Of a stretch of DNA of 64,000 nt, positions 61,945-64,000 are shown one piece after another (position 1 is the stretch's first letter; the number at the start of each line of letters is the position of its first letter). The notes below the pieces were generated by a model. That model did not search any database. It worked only from the letters and a program-made list of their open reading frames with translations, and was not told the origin of the DNA. Source of the stretch: Serratia silvae. GTDB lineage: Bacteria > Pseudomonadota > Gammaproteobacteria > Enterobacterales > Enterobacteriaceae. A program made the translations under genes and the position numbers. The stretch is from NCBI RefSeq assembly GCF_023282985.1, contig NZ_JAGQDC010000009.1:62001-126000 (forward strand), read 5' to 3'.

Positions 61945-63642
61945 ATGACGCAGGCATTTATCACTCAGTTGAAGAATATCGTTGGCAACGTGCAAGTGCT
62001 GACCGGCGAGCGAAGCACCGAACGTTATCGCAAAGGTTTCCGCTCCGGCGGTGGCAAAGCATTGGCCGTCGTGTTCCCTACCCGTCTGCTGCAACTGTGG
62101 CAGGTTCTGCAAGCCTGCGTCGCCGCCGATAAGATTGTGATTATGCAGGCGGCCAACACCGGCTTGACCGAAGGCTCTACCCCCAGCGGCGAGGATTATG
62201 ACCGTGAGATTGTGATCATCAGCACCTTGCGGCTCGATCATATTCAGGTGTTGGACAACGGCAAGCAGGTGATCGGCTTCCCTGGTAGCACGCTCAATAA
62301 GCTGGAAAGGTTACTGAAACCTTATGGCCGCGAACCGCATTCGGTGATCGGCTCTTCCTGCATCGGCGCTTCGGTGATCGGTGGCGTGTGTAACAACTCC
62401 GGCGGCTCGCTGGTCAAGCGCGGCCCGGCCTATACCGAAATGGCGTTGTACGCCAAGCTGGACGCCGATGGTCAGTTACGGTTGGTCAATCATCTGGGGA
62501 TTAACCTAGGCGATACGCCGGAAGAGATCCTTACGCGGTTGGAAAAGGGCGATTACCGACCAACCGATGTTGAACATGGCGAATTGCGCGCTTCGGATAA
62601 CGAATACGCCAGCCGGGTGCGCGATGTCGATGCCGATACCCCTTCCCGCTTTAACGCCGATAAACGCCGCCTGTTTGAAGCTTCTGGCTGTGCCGGTAAG
62701 CTGGCGGTGTTTGCGGTACGTCTGGACACCTTTGCCAAAGAAGATAAAGAGCAGGTGTTCTATATCGGCACCAACGACACCGCAGTATTGACCGAGCTGC
62801 GCCGCCATATGCTGAGCCTGTTTGAAAATCTGCCGGTGGCCGGGGAATATATGCACCGCGACATTTTCGATATCGCCGAGGTGTATGGCAAAGACACCTT
62901 TATGATGATCGATAAGCTCGGCACCGATCAAATGCCGCGCTTCTTCACCCTGAAAGGCCGGGTGGATGCCACGCTGAACAAACTGCCGCTGTTACCGCAT
63001 AACCTCACCGACAACCTGATGCAAAAGCTGAGCACGCTGGCCCCCAACCATCTGCCGCCGCGCATGAAACAGTATCGCCAGCGCTTTGAACACCATCTGC
63101 TGCTGAAAATGGCCGGGCCGGGTGTGGCTGAGGCCGAACAGTATCTGCAAAATTACTTTGCCCAGGCCGAAGGTGACTTTTTCGTCTGCACGCCAGAAGA
63201 AGGTAAGAAAGCGTTCCTGCACCGCTTTGCCGCTGCGGGCGCCGCCGTGCGCTATCACGCGGTACATGCCGACCAGGTAGAGGACATTCTGGCGCTGGAT
63301 ATCGCCCTACGCCGCAACGATACCGAGTGGTTCGAAACCCTGCCGCCGGAAATCGACAACCAGTTGGTGCACAAGCTGTATTACGGCCACTTTATGTGTC
63401 ACGTGTTCCATCAGGATTACGTGGTGAAAAAAGGTGCGGACAGCCATGCGCTGAAAGAGCAAATGTTGGAGATCCTCAATCAGCGTGGTGCAGAGTATCC
63501 AGCGGAGCACAACGTCGGCCATCTGTATCATGCCAAGGCCGATTTGCAGGCCTTCTATCAGGATGCCGATCCCACCAACAGTTTTAATCCCGGCATTGGC
63601 AAAACCAGTAAGCAAAAACACTGGGGTAACAATATCCAGTAA
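61945..63642 (+). CDS. dld: Quinone-dependent D-lactate dehydrogenase Dld
   Basis: This 565-residue flavoprotein matches E. coli Dld (571). It has the FAD-binding N-terminal domain with MQAANTGLTEGSTP, EPHSVIGSSCIGASVIGGVCNNSGGSLV and SGCAGKLAVFAVRLDTF, and the membrane-binding C-terminal part with YHAVHADQVEDILALDIALRRNDTEWFE-type sequence. It oxidises D-lactate and feeds electrons to quinone. GAGAGGG lies just before ATG 61945; ATG 61933 is possible. A hairpin follows the stop. Confidence 0.96.
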   Translation: MTQAFITQLKNIVGNVQVLTGERSTERYRKGFRSGGGKALAVVFPTRLLQLWQVLQACVAADKIVIMQAANTGLTEGSTPSGEDYDREIVIISTLRLDHIQVLDNGKQVIGFPGSTLNKLERLLKPYGREPHSVIGSSCIGASVIGGVCNNSGGSLVKRGPAYTEMALYAKLDADGQLRLVNHLGINLGDTPEEILTRLEKGDYRPTDVEHGELRASDNEYASRVRDVDADTPSRFNADKRRLFEASGCAGKLAVFAVRLDTFAKEDKEQVFYIGTNDTAVLTELRRHMLSLFENLPVAGEYMHRDIFDIAEVYGKDTFMMIDKLGTDQMPRFFTLKGRVDATLNKLPLLPHNLTDNLMQKLSTLAPNHLPPRMKQYRQRFEHHLLLKMAGPGVAEAEQYLQNYFAQAEGDFFVCTPEEGKKAFLHRFAAAGAAVRYHAVHADQVEDILALDIALRRNDTEWFETLPPEIDNQLVHKLYYGHFMCHVFHQDYVVKKGADSHALKEQMLEILNQRGAEYPAEHNVGHLYHAKADLQAFYQDADPTNSFNPGIGKTSKQKHWGNNIQ

Positions 63643-63655
63643 CATTTTATCCTGT

Positions 63656-63687
63656 CGCCAGAGTCCCCTGACCACGGGGCACTGGCG
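63656..63687 (+). terminator. Hairpin after dld
   Basis: CGCCAG (63656-63661) with CTGGCG (63682-63687) and inner CCCC (63665-63668) with GGGG (63676-63679) form an interrupted stem. A weak T-rich stretch follows, so it is a possible terminator. Confidence 0.4.
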
Positions 63688-63792
63688 CGCTATCGCTCTT
63701 TATGCCCCTCTTCTTCTGCCCTGTCGTCTAGACTTAATGTTCTGAATAAGGCGTCTGTCAGGCGTCAACATGAGCGACGAAAGGAGCACTTC

Positions 63793-64000
63793 ATGCCATA
63801 CCAGACAGTAAACCCCTTTAACAATCAGCTAATTAAAGAATATACCCCGCATAACGACGATCAGCTGGAGCTGGCGCTGGCCCAGGCAGATGCGCTGTAT
63901 CATTCCGACTGGGCCAAGGGCGAAATCAACCAGCGTTTACCCGTGCTGCATAAGCTGGCCGATCTGATGGAGAGCCGGGTAGAGGAACTGGCGAACATTG
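63793..64000 (+). CDS. Aldehyde dehydrogenase family protein, N-terminus (cut by window end)
   Basis: ATG 63793 with AGGAG 8 bases upstream opens a frame of 69 codons that runs off the window. It reads MPYQTVNPFNNQLIKEY and continues QADALYHSDWAKGEINQRLPVLHKLADLMESRVEELANI. This is the N-terminal pattern of NAD(P)-dependent aldehyde dehydrogenases of the succinate-semialdehyde (Sad/GabD) type. The catalytic Cys and Glu lie outside the window. Confidence 0.75.
   Translation, partial: MPYQTVNPFNNQLIKEYTPHNDDQLELALAQADALYHSDWAKGEINQRLPVLHKLADLMESRVEELANI

Overview
This is a 64 kb chromosomal window from a gamma-proteobacterium of the order Enterobacterales, most probably a Serratia or close Yersiniaceae relative. 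The evidence is a set of proteins nearly collinear with E. coli products (RlmF, YbiB, DinG, YedA, OsmF/YehYXW, SseA, YehS, UxaB, LgoD/LgoR/LgoT, AmyA, YajD, BglX, DdlA, Dld), mixed with genes E. coli lacks and in a different gene order. No rRNA, tRNA, IS element, prophage or CRISPR array was recognised. It reads as a core chromosome with small accessory cassettes.

Layout. 0-12 kb: rlmF, ybiB, a PaiB-like protein, a drug-type MFS pump divergent from its XRE regulator, a LysE exporter, dinG, an OmpC/OmpF-class porin, a tandem GNAT protein and azlCD. 12-17 kb: an AraC regulator, a second MFS pump divergent from a cysteine-rich COG2345 regulator, yedA and an Rpn nuclease. 17-24 kb: an unannotated 58-residue membrane protein, then the osmF-yehYXW osmoprotectant importer with an added PhnD-like gene, a fatty-acid desaturase remnant and a Gfo/Idh dehydrogenase. 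24-31 kb: DUF523, Nudix, sseA, a CDF transporter, yehS and phnCDEE. 31-37 kb: a complete L-galactonate locus (lgoD-uxaB divergent from lgoR-lgoT). 37-41 kb: a second tryptophanyl-tRNA synthetase behind a newly recognised Trp attenuator, an isochorismatase-type hydrolase, a SUFU protein, an MpaB-like protein and yjaB. 41-49 kb: a ComR/BhsA-like pair with candidate operators, an SLC13 transporter, amyA, a RIO kinase, a small methyltransferase, an AraC regulator, LysE and yajD. 49-54 kb: a ParA plus ribbon-helix-helix cassette flanked by iterated AAGTTA repeats, then a MolABC-like molybdate/tungstate importer under a near-perfect ModE box. 54-64 kb: bglX, a LysR-aminotransferase-binding protein group, ddlA, a ParD-like/methionine aminopeptidase pair, dld and the start of an aldehyde dehydrogenase.

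Working together. LgoT imports L-galactonate, LgoD oxidises it to D-tagaturonate and UxaB reduces that to D-altronate; LgoR has palindromic sites on both sides of its gene. The mol operon and its ModE box form a metal-controlled uptake unit. trpS2 appears controlled by ribosome stalling at tandem Trp codons of a 17-residue leader peptide.

The most novel-looking items are the trpS2 attenuator, the chromosomal parA-RHH cassette with its own repeat arrays, the translationally coupled ParD-like/Map pair, signal-less binding proteins at the ends of two unrelated ABC importer operons, and a dispersed C/T-rich palindrome lying just 3' of two binding-protein genes. All functional calls come from reading the sequence and remembered family features; no database search was run.
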